Assembly (NCBI RefSeq): GCF_004765795.1
Contig: NZ_SBIV01000007.1
Location: 124,001 to 188,000, forward strand
From: Halorussus marinus
GTDB lineage: Archaea > Halobacteriota > Halobacteria > Halobacteriales > Haladaptataceae
Length of the DNA: 64,000 nt
Direction of reading: 5' to 3'
A program made the translations under genes and the position numbers. The notes under the pieces are model-generated. The model was given only the letters and a program-made list of their open reading frames with translations, did not search any database and was not told the DNA's origin. Of this stretch, positions 17,053 through 25,434 are shown piece after piece (positions within the stretch are counted from its first letter, which is position 1; each line of letters starts with the position of its first letter).

Positions 17053-18795
17053 TTAGAATGTGAATTGAAACTCCCCGCTGTCCATTATCGAATCGATAGC
17101 GTCTTCTCGAAGGTTGTCTCCAGCCCCTGTGATGCGTCGAGCACCCGGCGGGAACTCCCAGCCATTGCGCTTGTAGACGGCTAAGTAGTCAATCTCATCA
17201 GAACTGAAGGTTTTCGAGTTCGCATATTGAGTACCAGGACGCCGGAGTTGAACCGTCGTTTGCCGAGTTCGTTGCTGGACGTAGTGGAGAAGTCGCTCCG
17301 GGGACTCAAGGACCTCGACAAGTACCTGCAGGTCATAGATATCGCAGACGTACGGAACAGGCGTAATATCAAGTATTTTCGCGAAGTCGCGAGTCGCGAT
17401 TGACCCATACGATTCTCCAAGTACAAGCCACCGATGTGCATCCTCAAGAGTGGAGGGTTCCAAGCAGATCGTCGTCCCATCCGACGTGTCGATCTCAGTA
17501 ATCTGGCCGGATTGAACACCCGTCACCAGTCGATCAGCCTGGTGGTACGCGTCACCGATCCCTCGTTCGGTGTCCTCCTTGATCGGGTCGATGCCCCCGA
17601 AGTTTCCTTTCCGAGTCTCGGCGCGGAGCTTCTTCCCCTTACATTCGATTACAACGGGTTCATCGTCGTCGTGGAGGATCAGTATATCACCCTCCACTTC
17701 CTCTCCGTCGTACTCATAGGTGTAGTTCCGAATGATATCATCTTCCGAGAAGACCTTCAAGAGACAGTCCTCAGTCCATTCCTCGAGCCAGTCACCGAAC
17801 CGCAGCTGAAATTCGCCCTGATACTCCGAACCGATCAAATCGTAGTAGAAGGTGTTGGCGAGAGCATAGAGAACGGTACGGGGAAGCGGAAGCAAGTACT
17901 CATCACCAGTTCGAATGAACGGCGCTCGCTCTAGTGGATTCACATCTACCGGCGTGCGAAATCCGGAAGCAGTACCCGGTTCGACGGTTAGTCGTTCGAG
18001 AAAATTCTGAAAACGTGGGCTGTCGTCGCACCAGTCCACAAGAGTCTCGTCGGGCACCCACACCGCCTCGTCCGTGAGATCAATCGCTTTCTGAGAGAAA
18101 TCTAGCAATGACGGCGACCACCTCGCGACCTCCGTATCCTGTCCCTCTAATCTCGGTGTAATCCAATCCGTGAGTTCACGGGTATAGTAGACGGCATCCT
18201 CGATGGAAAAGCCGAGAAGTTCCTCCATCTCCTGCTCCCAGGGTTTGTATGCCCGGTATGCTTTTTCGAGCATCTGAAAACCATCTGCGTGACGCAGGGT
18301 CGTGAGTTCACGCCACACCATCCCGAAGTACGGATCCGCCATCGGTGAGTCGAGCGGAAGGTGTGAGCTACCCTGCCGAGCGTACCAGTTCTTGAGTTCG
18401 AGGAGATATGTCGCAATCTGCTCGAACGACTGTGGATCGGTCGTTTCAGTATCCGTCTGGAGGGTAATTCCGACGCCGAACTGGACGAGTCGCGGTGGGA
18501 GACCAGGATCTTGCTCCGGTGAGAGCTCTAGGCCAGTCGGATTCGATGGTGCGCGACTTTGATCTCCGTGCCGCAATAGACTCATTCGAAGGAGATTGTG
18601 GACATAGAACTGTGTTAGCGTCCGGCGAGTCCCATTCGTGCGAATCGTCTGAAGGAGAGAAGAGAGAATCTCATCGTGGTCGGAGTGGGCGAGGGAGTGA
18701 TTCCCGCGTTGGAGTTTCTCATCTCGGCGATGGACTTCAGAGGGGTCGAGATGTTCAGGAGAATTCACAAAGGGAGGGTCCTCATTCACGTCCAT
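17053..18795 (-). CDS. Stand-alone PD-(D/E)XK nuclease, probable defence effector
   Basis: A 580-aa protein. A PD-(D/E)XK core is readable around residues 395-425: EEVEGDILIL, then PVVIECKGKKLRAETRKG, i.e. an Asp followed by ECK in a strand-turn-strand setting, close to VSR/Mrr-like and restriction nucleases. The N-terminal 350 residues are helical with no recognised domain. I chose ATG 18795 because the longer start at 18849 falls inside the inverted repeat at 18841-18886; a TATA-like TTTATC at about 18821-18826 then fits a leaderless transcript. Single-gene unit between the helicase operon and a small unknown gene, sharing their repeat element. Confidence 0.72.
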   Translation of the reverse strand: MDVNEDPPFVNSPEHLDPSEVHRRDEKLQRGNHSLAHSDHDEILSSLLQTIRTNGTRRTLTQFYVHNLLRMSLLRHGDQSRAPSNPTGLELSPEQDPGLPPRLVQFGVGITLQTDTETTDPQSFEQIATYLLELKNWYARQGSSHLPLDSPMADPYFGMVWRELTTLRHADGFQMLEKAYRAYKPWEQEMEELLGFSIEDAVYYTRELTDWITPRLEGQDTEVARWSPSLLDFSQKAIDLTDEAVWVPDETLVDWCDDSPRFQNFLERLTVEPGTASGFRTPVDVNPLERAPFIRTGDEYLLPLPRTVLYALANTFYYDLIGSEYQGEFQLRFGDWLEEWTEDCLLKVFSEDDIIRNYTYEYDGEEVEGDILILHDDDEPVVIECKGKKLRAETRKGNFGGIDPIKEDTERGIGDAYHQADRLVTGVQSGQITEIDTSDGTTICLEPSTLEDAHRWLVLGESYGSIATRDFAKILDITPVPYVCDIYDLQVLVEVLESPERLLHYVQQRTRQTTVQLRRPGTQYANSKTFSSDEIDYLAVYKRNGWEFPPGARRITGAGDNLREDAIDSIMDSGEFQFTF

Positions 18796-18840
18796 TATCG
18801 ACTGATTGAGATGGTAATCCGATAAACCAACGCTTCCTGC

Positions 18841-18886
18841 TCTTACCAAACAATTTGTGCTATTTTGTTCCCAACATTTGGTAAGA
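18841..18886. promoter_or_regulatory. Inverted repeat IR4 (defence-island element, copy 4 of 4)
   Basis: TCTTACCAAAC (18841-18851) faces ATTTGGTAAGA (18876-18886), arms differing at one end base, starts 35 bases apart. The near arm sits about 15 bases upstream of the TATA-like box of the nuclease gene (start 18795), a position where haloarchaeal activators bind. Confidence 0.7.
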
Positions 18887-18927
18887 TATCGAGAGAACCT
18901 CGTCAGCCCAAGGATTGAGCAACAGGA

Positions 18928-19287
18928 TTATGGCTGGGAGAGGTTCTCAAGCCGCTCGATGCCGTTGATTCCCCACTCAGATTTGTGCCCGTCTTCCTTC
19001 TTTTCCGCTCGGAGCGGAGTGACGAATGAATCCTTGGTAGCGGGTGTGATAAGCTCAAAAAAGTAGGTGTCAGCTTTCTGGTCGCCAGCTGGTGGTTGAA
19101 CATCAATTCGAGTCGTCGGGTTCTCTGTTTCGCTGTCAGGGAGAGACAACGATAGCGAGACTTCAGTTTCAAACGGAGAGTTTGGTTGATACTGGTGCGT
19201 ACTGAAGCTCCCGTCAAAATGGAATCGTACCTTGTCACCGGTTTCAATATCGCGAGCCACGGCAGCAGGGTCCGTTGAATTCGACAT
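18928..19287 (-). CDS. Small acidic protein of unknown function
   Basis: A 119-aa protein. Residues 15-90 alternate polar and hydrophobic positions (GDKVRFHFDGSF, FETEVSLSLSLPD, DTYFFELITP), suggesting a beta-sandwich. No catalytic motif or signal is visible. It lies just upstream of the nuclease gene on the same strand, separated by inverted repeat IR4, and closes the repeat-bearing island. Function not assignable. Confidence 0.6.
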   Translation of the reverse strand: MSNSTDPAAVARDIETGDKVRFHFDGSFSTHQYQPNSPFETEVSLSLSLPDSETENPTTRIDVQPPAGDQKADTYFFELITPATKDSFVTPLRAEKKEDGHKSEWGINGIERLENLSQP

Positions 19288-19636
19288 TTTGCTTGTGTAA
19301 TGGTTCGCTGTGCGTAATTAAATCATCCTCTGTAGAAGCGCCGTGAAGACGAGATCCATGCTCGAACGAATAGAATGACGTTCTGACTGAAGCCCCATCG
19401 GCCTACAGGTCATCTCAGTCCGGCTTCTGCTCGTTGAGCCAGACACCAAAGTAAGACGCGCCAGTCGTCTCCGGGGATGGGGATCTCGCTTATGGGGAGA
19501 CGAAACAAGTTATCGACGTCGAGCAGTACTGACTGACTCAGATTATTCTTCTGCGAAAGCCTTCTATCCAGCCAAATTGCGGATGAGCAATGTTGAAGCC
19601 CCGCTCGTTTTCATAGTCTATGTCCAAAGTGCAGGG
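19288..19636. other. Intergenic stretch without a recognisable gene
   Basis: About 350 bases between two divergent genes. I see no coding frame, no copy of the TCTTACC repeat and no strong hairpin. It should contain the promoters of both the small unknown gene and the AbiEi-like gene. Confidence 0.5.
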
Positions 19637-20467
19637 ATGAACGACTCACAAGACACGCAAAATATACGACAGGGACTGTCCACCCGTGAAAGCCGACTTC
19701 TCTCACGACTCGCCGGCGCGGGCAACCAGATCATCTCCGTCGACGACATCGAGACGACCCTAGAGGTCGCCCCGAACACCGCCCGAGAGATCGCCTCCCG
19801 GCTCACTGAGAAAGGATGGCTGGACCGACTGTTCCCCGGTCGGTACCTCATCATCCCGCTCGCGGCCGGTGAAGAGGGTCTGTATACGACGCACGAGTAT
19901 CTCATCGCCTCGCACGTCGCCGAGCCGATGTACGTCGGCTACTACAGCGCCCTCAACCACCACGGGCTGACCGAACAAGTGCCCCGGACGGTGTACGTCG
20001 TCACCCCCTCCCGGGCACAGAGTCGGGAGATCCACGGCGTCCCCTATCGCGTCGTGACGGTCACCGAGCGCAAATTCTTCGGGTACGAGCCGACGGCCAT
20101 CGAGGGTACCGCCGTGGACGTCGCAGACATAGAGAAGACGCTCGTTGACTGTGCCGACCATCCCGAGTTTGGTGGTGGCATCCGCGAACTCGCACAGGCG
20201 ATGGTCGCCGCGGACGATCGGGACTGTTCGTGGACGACGGTCGGTGAGTACCTCCAGCGACTCGACAATGGCGCTGCGACCAAGCGGATCGTCTACCTGG
20301 CAGACCAGCTGGGTATCGACCTCCCGACGCGTGAGACGCTCCTCGAGTCATTCACAAGTGGGTACTCGCTGCTCGACCCAACGCGAGGCAAGCAGGGAAG
20401 TTACGACAGTGAGTATCGCCTCCGAATCAACGTCGACTGGGAGAGACTCGATTCGATGGAATCCTGA
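19637..20467 (+). CDS. AbiEi-like antitoxin/transcriptional regulator
   Basis: About 276 aa. The N-terminus (STRESRLLSRLAGAGNQIIS then VDDIETTLEVAPNTAREIAS) is a winged helix-turn-helix, followed by the AbiEi core: GRYLIIPL, YVGYYSALNHHGLTEQVP and TVYVVTPSR, with VADIEKTLVDC near the end. AbiEi proteins are antitoxins of type IV abortive-infection systems and repress their own promoter. The usual partner AbiEii nucleotidyltransferase is not here; 64 bases downstream is a Doc/Fic-like gene. I used ATG 19637; the upstream in-frame ATG would add an unlike hydrophobic leader. Confidence 0.75.
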   Translation: MNDSQDTQNIRQGLSTRESRLLSRLAGAGNQIISVDDIETTLEVAPNTAREIASRLTEKGWLDRLFPGRYLIIPLAAGEEGLYTTHEYLIASHVAEPMYVGYYSALNHHGLTEQVPRTVYVVTPSRAQSREIHGVPYRVVTVTERKFFGYEPTAIEGTAVDVADIEKTLVDCADHPEFGGGIRELAQAMVAADDRDCSWTTVGEYLQRLDNGAATKRIVYLADQLGIDLPTRETLLESFTSGYSLLDPTRGKQGSYDSEYRLRINVDWERLDSMES

Positions 20468-20531
20468 TGCCAGGTCGGTCCGAAAGGTAGCGTGAATTAA
20501 GATGCTCCCCCAAGTACAGCGAATCAAGTAG

Positions 20532-21407
20532 ATGGGTCACGTCTATTATCACCATCCGGGCGACAATCAGTTCTCTCTTGATTTTGTCCACGAGGCTCCA
20601 TCAGAGATCGTTGCCAGGATTGTCGAGTACGACGATGACGTGGCGGTGAAGGTTCGCAAGTACGATCTTGACAGCGAGTTCTTCGGTATCTATACGTCTC
20701 GCGTCGATGGTGGGGACGTCGGGGATCTCGAATTCGATCTTGGCGAGGCACTCTCAGAGATGGGTGCTGATAACGGTACCATCGTTGCTCGGCTCCTCGA
20801 GATCTATCAAGCGCTCATAGCCCAGAACGAGGAAGAAGAAGGAGTTCCCGTTGAAGCGTACAAGAACATCGACATCGATGCACTCCCAGACGCGCTCAAC
20901 CGGGTGTCGTGGGAGGGCAACGCGACTGATGTTGCAGGCCGTCTCGCCTCAAATCTCATTCTCAAACACGCGCTTCCGAATGCGAACCATCGGACTGCTG
21001 TTGCCCTGATTCAGTTCTACCTCCGTCGGATTGCTCCCGATTTCTCGATGCCAGAGACCTCCGTGGAAATCGACTCAGAGACATACGACTGGCGGGAGTG
21101 GGTAAACGAGTATATTAACGAGTCAAAGCGTCTCTTGACGGTTCGTCGGAAGAATGTGCTCCTCAAGCATCTCTCTGACTTCGGAGCGACAACGCTTGAG
21201 CGGAAACACGAGGTCCAGATCGACCTGACGGCATACGATCTGGATATGTATCCCGCAGAAGCGAAGACAGTCTACGCAACAGCGCACGAGGAGCTCTGGG
21301 TCGAATTCGTCGAAGAGGCGGTTGAGCGCACCGACAACCCCAAGCTGATGGAAACCCCCGGACTATCTAAAGCGGAGTTCGCAGAGAAAATCCGGAATCT
21401 CGAGTAA
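20532..21407 (+). CDS. Doc/Fic-like protein, probable toxin partner of the AbiEi-like protein
   Basis: A 291-aa protein. In the middle, LILKHALPNANHRTAVALIQ matches the Doc version of the Fic loop (HxFxxANKRTA), with His replacing the usual Lys/Gly after Asn-Ala-Asn. Fic-fold enzymes transfer AMP or phosphate to target proteins; Doc phosphorylates EF-Tu. The flanking regions are acidic and helical. It starts 64 bases after the AbiEi-like gene on the same strand. The pairing of an AbiEi-type regulator with a Fic-fold toxin is not the textbook AbiE arrangement. Confidence 0.6.
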   Translation: MGHVYYHHPGDNQFSLDFVHEAPSEIVARIVEYDDDVAVKVRKYDLDSEFFGIYTSRVDGGDVGDLEFDLGEALSEMGADNGTIVARLLEIYQALIAQNEEEEGVPVEAYKNIDIDALPDALNRVSWEGNATDVAGRLASNLILKHALPNANHRTAVALIQFYLRRIAPDFSMPETSVEIDSETYDWREWVNEYINESKRLLTVRRKNVLLKHLSDFGATTLERKHEVQIDLTAYDLDMYPAEAKTVYATAHEELWVEFVEEAVERTDNPKLMETPGLSKAEFAEKIRNLE

Positions 21408-21417
21408 GCGGCGTACG

Positions 21418-21522
21418 TTAGTCCTGGAGCGTCGCGACCGTGCGGCCGGTTTCTTCGGCCTCTTCGCTCCGCGACATCCCGTATGTTGCGAGAGCTTCTT
21501 CAACAGCGTCGTCCAGACTCAT
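21418..21522 (-). CDS. Small leaderless 34-aa protein
   Basis: Minus-strand frame MSLDDAVEEALATYG, MSRSEEAEETGRTVATLQD, then TAA. A TATA-like ACTTTATA (about 21552-21560, minus strand) lies 30 bases before the ATG, the spacing of haloarchaeal leaderless promoters. It is convergent with the Doc-like gene (stops 10 bases apart). It could be the remnant of an antitoxin or a genuine small protein. Confidence 0.4.
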   Translation of the reverse strand: MSLDDAVEEALATYGMSRSEEAEETGRTVATLQD

Positions 21523-21581
21523 TGGTCAAACAAATCTTGGCTCTGCCGAGGTATAAAGTCTCGCACGATTTGCGTATCTGC

Positions 21582-22250
21582 CTAGGTACGCTCGGTTTCA
21601 CGGTAGGCAACGTCAAGATCGAGGTCCTCGTACATCCGGTCGAGCATCGCCAGCCCCGACTGGAACTGGGCGTAGTTCTCGCGCATATACTCGATTGTCT
21701 CTGCTCTCGGGATCACCGGGTAGCCCTCGACGTCCTTGATGTCGAGTGACGCGCGTGGCCGGAGGACGATCTGCAGAGGTTCGTCCAGTTCGTCTCCGGG
21801 CTGTCGCTCGAATGCAGTGGGGAGGCCGAACGACTCGAAAAACACCTCCCAAGCGTCGACGTCCTGCTCACGAACAGCGAGGAACAGTGGATAGTCATCC
21901 GGATTCCGTCCAACTTGGTAGCCGCCTTGGGTCCACACGTAGACGGCGTCGATCCGCGTGAACGCAAACGGCCAGTCACCGAACTGTGGGATGACGTACG
22001 TTTCCTCGATGGAGGGAGGACTGACGCCGGCGCTGGCAGCGACGAGCTCTCGTGCTGCGTCGCGTACGCGCTCGTCGACGACTGAGAGGCCGTCGTCATA
22101 GGAGACGTAGCCTGCGTCTTCGAGTCGGTTGACGGCCTGTCTCACCGTCTCGTATGGTGTGTGGAGGTGTTGGGCGACACGGCGGATGGAGTCACCACTC
22201 TCGATGACGAGGATAGTTTGTGCCGCCGTGTCGTCGAGCACCTCATACAT
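21582..22250 (-). CDS. Winged-helix transcriptional regulator with a C-terminal unknown domain
   Basis: About 222 aa from ATG 22250 (MYEVLDDTAAQ). Residues 10-65 form a wHTH: ILVIESGDSIRRVAQHLHTP then YETVRQAVNRLEDAGYVS. The C-terminal 150 residues (VIPQFGDWPFAFTRIDAVYV and DYPLFLAVREQDVDAW) look like an alpha/beta sensor domain found with haloarchaeal regulators. A longer frame upstream runs through the promoter and palindromes and is not used. The promoter carries two palindromes, so autoregulation is likely. Confidence 0.7.
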   Translation of the reverse strand: MYEVLDDTAAQTILVIESGDSIRRVAQHLHTPYETVRQAVNRLEDAGYVSYDDGLSVVDERVRDAARELVAASAGVSPPSIEETYVIPQFGDWPFAFTRIDAVYVWTQGGYQVGRNPDDYPLFLAVREQDVDAWEVFFESFGLPTAFERQPGDELDEPLQIVLRPRASLDIKDVEGYPVIPRAETIEYMRENYAQFQSGLAMLDRMYEDLDLDVAYRETERT

Positions 22251-22256
22251 TTGGTA

Positions 22257-22307
22257 GTTACCAATAATCCGGTAACAGTTAAAAGTATTACTCGAACCGG
22301 TGTTTCG
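22257..22307 (-). promoter_or_regulatory. Promoter with two palindromic operators
   Basis: GTTACC (22257-22262) and GGTAAC (22271-22276) form a perfect inverted repeat with 8-base spacer just upstream of ATG 22250. A TAATACTTTTAA-type TATA region follows at about 22277-22290, then CTCGAA/TTCGAG around 22291-22309. One palindrome on each side of the TATA box suggests tight autoregulation by the wHTH protein. Confidence 0.55.
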
Positions 22308-22454
22308 AGTACGACGCAATCATCGCTGCCCATGGCTTCACTCCAAGCCCGGGACGACACTCCTCACTGACCGCCGTCTCGATATTGCTGCCTCACGCCG
22401 CAGTTCTCCCCCATCACTTACCCGTCTCGGGCAGGAACTGAAGCCTGTCAGTAG

Positions 22455-22892
22455 ATGAATCCCGGAGACTCGCCGCCCTATGACCCAGAGGAACCCCCGG
22501 AGCTGCCGCCGATGCAGTGTGACGCCTGCGAAGGAGCCCTCCAGTCGCCGGAACGCGACATGCTGTCGTTTCTGTTGCTCGACCAGCTTACAGCCCCCAT
22601 CATCGGGTGTGACGACCACTTCCAGCAGTTCGCCTCGATCTGTGGCTACACGACGGACACGACTGCTGACCTCCTCGACCATCGACCTGCCGGCGGCGTT
22701 CCCTGTCCCAGTTGTGGCCTTGCAGCACATACGCCGCATCAACCGCTCGTCCAGGTTGCCGGCGGTGCTGTCGCGATTCTCGCCTGTCCCGAGCATCAAT
22801 CCGAGCTCATCACCCGATTCCGAACCGGCCTCGACACACAGCACCAGCTGACAACCCAACTGGACACAGCTGGAACTCGCGACGTGCTGTAA
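22455..22892 (+). CDS. Cys/His-rich zinc-binding protein of unknown function
   Basis: A 145-aa protein with CDAC near residue 22, CDDHF, CPSCGLAAHTPHQ near 83 and CPEHQ near 110; these could bind two zinc ions. No signal peptide or membrane segment. It sits alone between a divergent regulator and an insertion sequence. Function not assignable. Confidence 0.6.
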   Translation: MNPGDSPPYDPEEPPELPPMQCDACEGALQSPERDMLSFLLLDQLTAPIIGCDDHFQQFASICGYTTDTTADLLDHRPAGGVPCPSCGLAAHTPHQPLVQVAGGAVAILACPEHQSELITRFRTGLDTQHQLTTQLDTAGTRDVL

Positions 22893-22999
22893 CGCCGTTG
22901 CCATTCAACCAGGAGCAGCCGTAGGTTCTCGCAATCGCCTTCATTGCGAGCTCCATCGCTTCGACCATCCCCGTAACCCCCTGACACACCGAAATATTG

Positions 23000-23934
23000 G
23001 GGCGTGTTTAGACGCTAGTAGTTTTGCCTAATTGTCGGGATTACTAGGAAGTGAAGCGGGAAGGAATCGAGTGTGTCAACGAAACTTTCCCGCTTCACGC
23101 GGAAGGTTGTATCTCTCGCTAAAAAGGCCGTCGGTGGCGACCCAGACCCAGCCGTCGAGAAGGGTGACGGTGGCTACGCCGACTGGGTAATCGTGGGATT
23201 GCACGGGCTTCGAGAGTATCTCGGGCATCCCTACCGCCGACTGCTGGACGTCCTACACGAGATGCCCGAGATTGTCGCGGAATTCGGTCTCTCGGTGGCT
23301 GAATTACCCGATTTCACCACAGTCTGCACGCGAAAACAAGCCCTAGAGATGCAGATTTGGCGCGTCCTCTTGCGATTATCGGCACAGCTGCAGGAAACCG
23401 GGGATGTTCAGGCGATCGACGCAACCGGCTTCGATCGCATCAGCGCAAGCCAGCACTACGCAAATCGCACGAACTACACCTTCAGCTCGGTGAAGACAAC
23501 CGCTCTCGTTGACTGTCAAACGAGTCTGATTCTAGATATACATTGTTCGATGAAACAACCGCACGATACACAGATTGGCTGGCAGGTGTTGAAACGAAAC
23601 CTCCACCGGGTCGAAACGATCACTGCGGACAAAGGATACGATTGGGACGAATTCCGCCACAATCTCCGCGAAGAAGGCGTGAGACCGGTAATCAAACATC
23701 GAGAATTTTCCTCGCTTGACGCCGCACATAACGCTCGAATCGACGACGAAACCTACCATCGACGATCAGTCGTCGAATCCGTCTTCGCCTCACTTCGGCG
23801 TCGCTTCGACGACACAATCCGAGCGAGAACCTGGTTCGGTCAGTTTCGGGAAATCGTCCTCAAAGCCGCCGTCAAAAATATCGAAGCCGCCATCAACCTC
23901 TGAAACCGCTGAAATCAAGCCTCTAAACACACCC
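23000..23934 (+). mobile_element. Intact IS5-type insertion sequence with 8-bp target duplication
   Basis: Terminal repeats GGGCGTGTTTAGACGC (left, from 23000) and GGGTGTGTTTAGAGGC (right end reversed, ending 23934) match at 14 of 16 positions. The 8-mer AAATATTG directly flanks both ends (22992-22999 and 23935-23942). Length 935 bp. Identical flanks and an intact transposase indicate a recent insertion. The 8-bp duplication fits the ISH1 group of the IS5 family. Confidence 0.88.
23073..23903 (+). CDS. IS5-family transposase
   Basis: A 276-aa DDE transposase from a GTG start. The catalytic triad is readable: D in VQAIDATGFDR, D in TITADKGYDWDEF, E in VVESVFASLRRR. The N-terminus (GDGGYADWVIVGLHGLREYL) is the helical DNA-binding part. 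It fills the element described at 23000-23934 and looks active. The N-terminal half of the fused gene at 29759-31255 is a diverged relative. Confidence 0.9.
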   Translation: MSTKLSRFTRKVVSLAKKAVGGDPDPAVEKGDGGYADWVIVGLHGLREYLGHPYRRLLDVLHEMPEIVAEFGLSVAELPDFTTVCTRKQALEMQIWRVLLRLSAQLQETGDVQAIDATGFDRISASQHYANRTNYTFSSVKTTALVDCQTSLILDIHCSMKQPHDTQIGWQVLKRNLHRVETITADKGYDWDEFRHNLREEGVRPVIKHREFSSLDAAHNARIDDETYHRRSVVESVFASLRRRFDDTIRARTWFGQFREIVLKAAVKNIEAAINL

Positions 23935-24138
23935 AAATATTGTGTTCTGGTTTTCCGAAACGACACCCCTCATTAAGGCGCGTTCTTACCAGCCTGAATT
24001 AGAGTGAAACTGCCGGTCAGTAGGTGTGCAAACTGAGCGGTGGGCTTTGAAGAGGTGCGCCGACCACTGTCGAAGTCGAAGTAGACCCGGACGAGATAGG
24101 GGCAAAACCTACTACTCAGGAAGTTCACCCGTTGGATA

Positions 24139-25434
24139 ATGGGTAATAGTGAGATAGTTGAGGAATTGTTTGATTATGTCGTTACTGTTCCCGACGGCAC
24201 GGCGATTGATATCGACCCCCATATTGAGAGTGGTGTGTCTGATGAGTTTTACTATAAATTAAATATATACTTTGACGAATGTTGCGCTTTAGATGTTCGT
24301 GAAGACCGTATATCAGCAGCCCATGCGTCGTCGGAGCTACGAGATATCTTATTAGATGTGACCAGCTCGGACAATCGAGTGGAAGAGTTCGAAAGGCGGG
24401 TGAAAGACTGGGTGTCAGAAATCAAGCAATCTGGATGGTATTCATACGAGGTTGCTTTTCCCCTCAACATGGTGGATAGCCCCAAGATGCCTGAGAATTT
24501 CTCAGTCACCGGCACCCAAATCAACAACATTACGCGGGACCAGTGGGTCGAGAATTACTTGAACCCCGCCCGTCAGGAAAACGATAGTCTCAGTAATTAC
24601 TTCAGCCGAATACCAAATGACCCATCAGACCGCGACTATACGTATTGGGTTCTAAAGTGTGAAGCCACAGATGGGGGATTTGCAACCCATACCGCGTTCG
24701 ACTACCTGAGGACATTATTGGCTAGAATAACATTTGCGGACTGTCTTTGGCGTCACAGACCGTCGAGCAGTAAGATACCACGAGTGCGTTGGTCCAGACT
24801 CCGAGAGCCATTTATGATTCTGGTTTTTGAAGATAGTTCATTCCACACACTCCAAATTCGAGACTACGACAACAGACGACCAGAGTCAATCCGGTGGCAC
24901 GATGAAGAAATGCGGGAAGTGTTCGATTCAATTCCCGATTTCTCAGAACCTCTATCCGAACTAGAATCAGACGTGAATGATGCTTTACGAGCGTATTTGG
25001 CGGGGATCACCGAACTCGATGTCAACGAATCATTCTTCGCGTTCTGGAGAGGGATTGAGATTCTGTCCCAGAAGGGCCGAGGTGATAATGCAGAAGTCGC
25101 TAAGAAGAGAGCTGATTTCGCACGAGAGTTTGTTGCCCCCGAGATGATTCGGGAAGATGTCTACAACGACGTTATTTCGGATTTTGAGGATATTCGTAAT
25201 GAAATTGCTCACGAAGGGTATTCTAGAACAACAGAGTATCACCAGATATACGCCAAGATTTTATTGGATAGTCTTCTGCGACTATATTTCGAGTATATGG
25301 ACGACCTTGATAAACAAGAACTGGAGTTCTTACTCGATTACGGAGCAGCTTCAGACGATGGCAAAGGGGAGCTGCGAACCCGAAATGAGAAACTTCGAAG
25401 GGTAATTGATTTTATCTCTGAAGAGACGGCGTAA
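24139..25434 (+). CDS. HEPN-domain protein (ApeA-like C-terminus), candidate RNase effector
   Basis: A 431-aa protein. The N-terminal 230 residues are unrecognised. The C-terminal part is helical and contains FEDIRNEIAHEGYS, the R-N-x3-H motif (Rx4H) of HEPN ribonucleases, preceded by SFFAFWRGIEILSQKGRG, a block seen in ApeA-type/large HEPN proteins. Its DNA is more AT-rich than its surroundings, suggesting transfer. No antitoxin gene is adjacent, so it may be a single-gene abortive-infection protein. The HEPN call is good; the defence role is inference. Confidence 0.6.
   Translation: MGNSEIVEELFDYVVTVPDGTAIDIDPHIESGVSDEFYYKLNIYFDECCALDVREDRISAAHASSELRDILLDVTSSDNRVEEFERRVKDWVSEIKQSGWYSYEVAFPLNMVDSPKMPENFSVTGTQINNITRDQWVENYLNPARQENDSLSNYFSRIPNDPSDRDYTYWVLKCEATDGGFATHTAFDYLRTLLARITFADCLWRHRPSSSKIPRVRWSRLREPFMILVFEDSSFHTLQIRDYDNRRPESIRWHDEEMREVFDSIPDFSEPLSELESDVNDALRAYLAGITELDVNESFFAFWRGIEILSQKGRGDNAEVAKKRADFAREFVAPEMIREDVYNDVISDFEDIRNEIAHEGYSRTTEYHQIYAKILLDSLLRLYFEYMDDLDKQELEFLLDYGAASDDGKGELRTRNEKLRRVIDFISEETA

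Noticed and set aside
18796-18849. Longer N-terminus for the nuclease gene
   Set aside because: It would translate through the inverted repeat and the likely TATA region; the ATG at 18795 fits a leaderless start.
1-19290. BREX, DISARM or another named multi-gene defence system
   Set aside because: No PglX, PglZ, BrxL, DrmA/B or zor/dru-type partner was seen; only the type I RM genes are classical.
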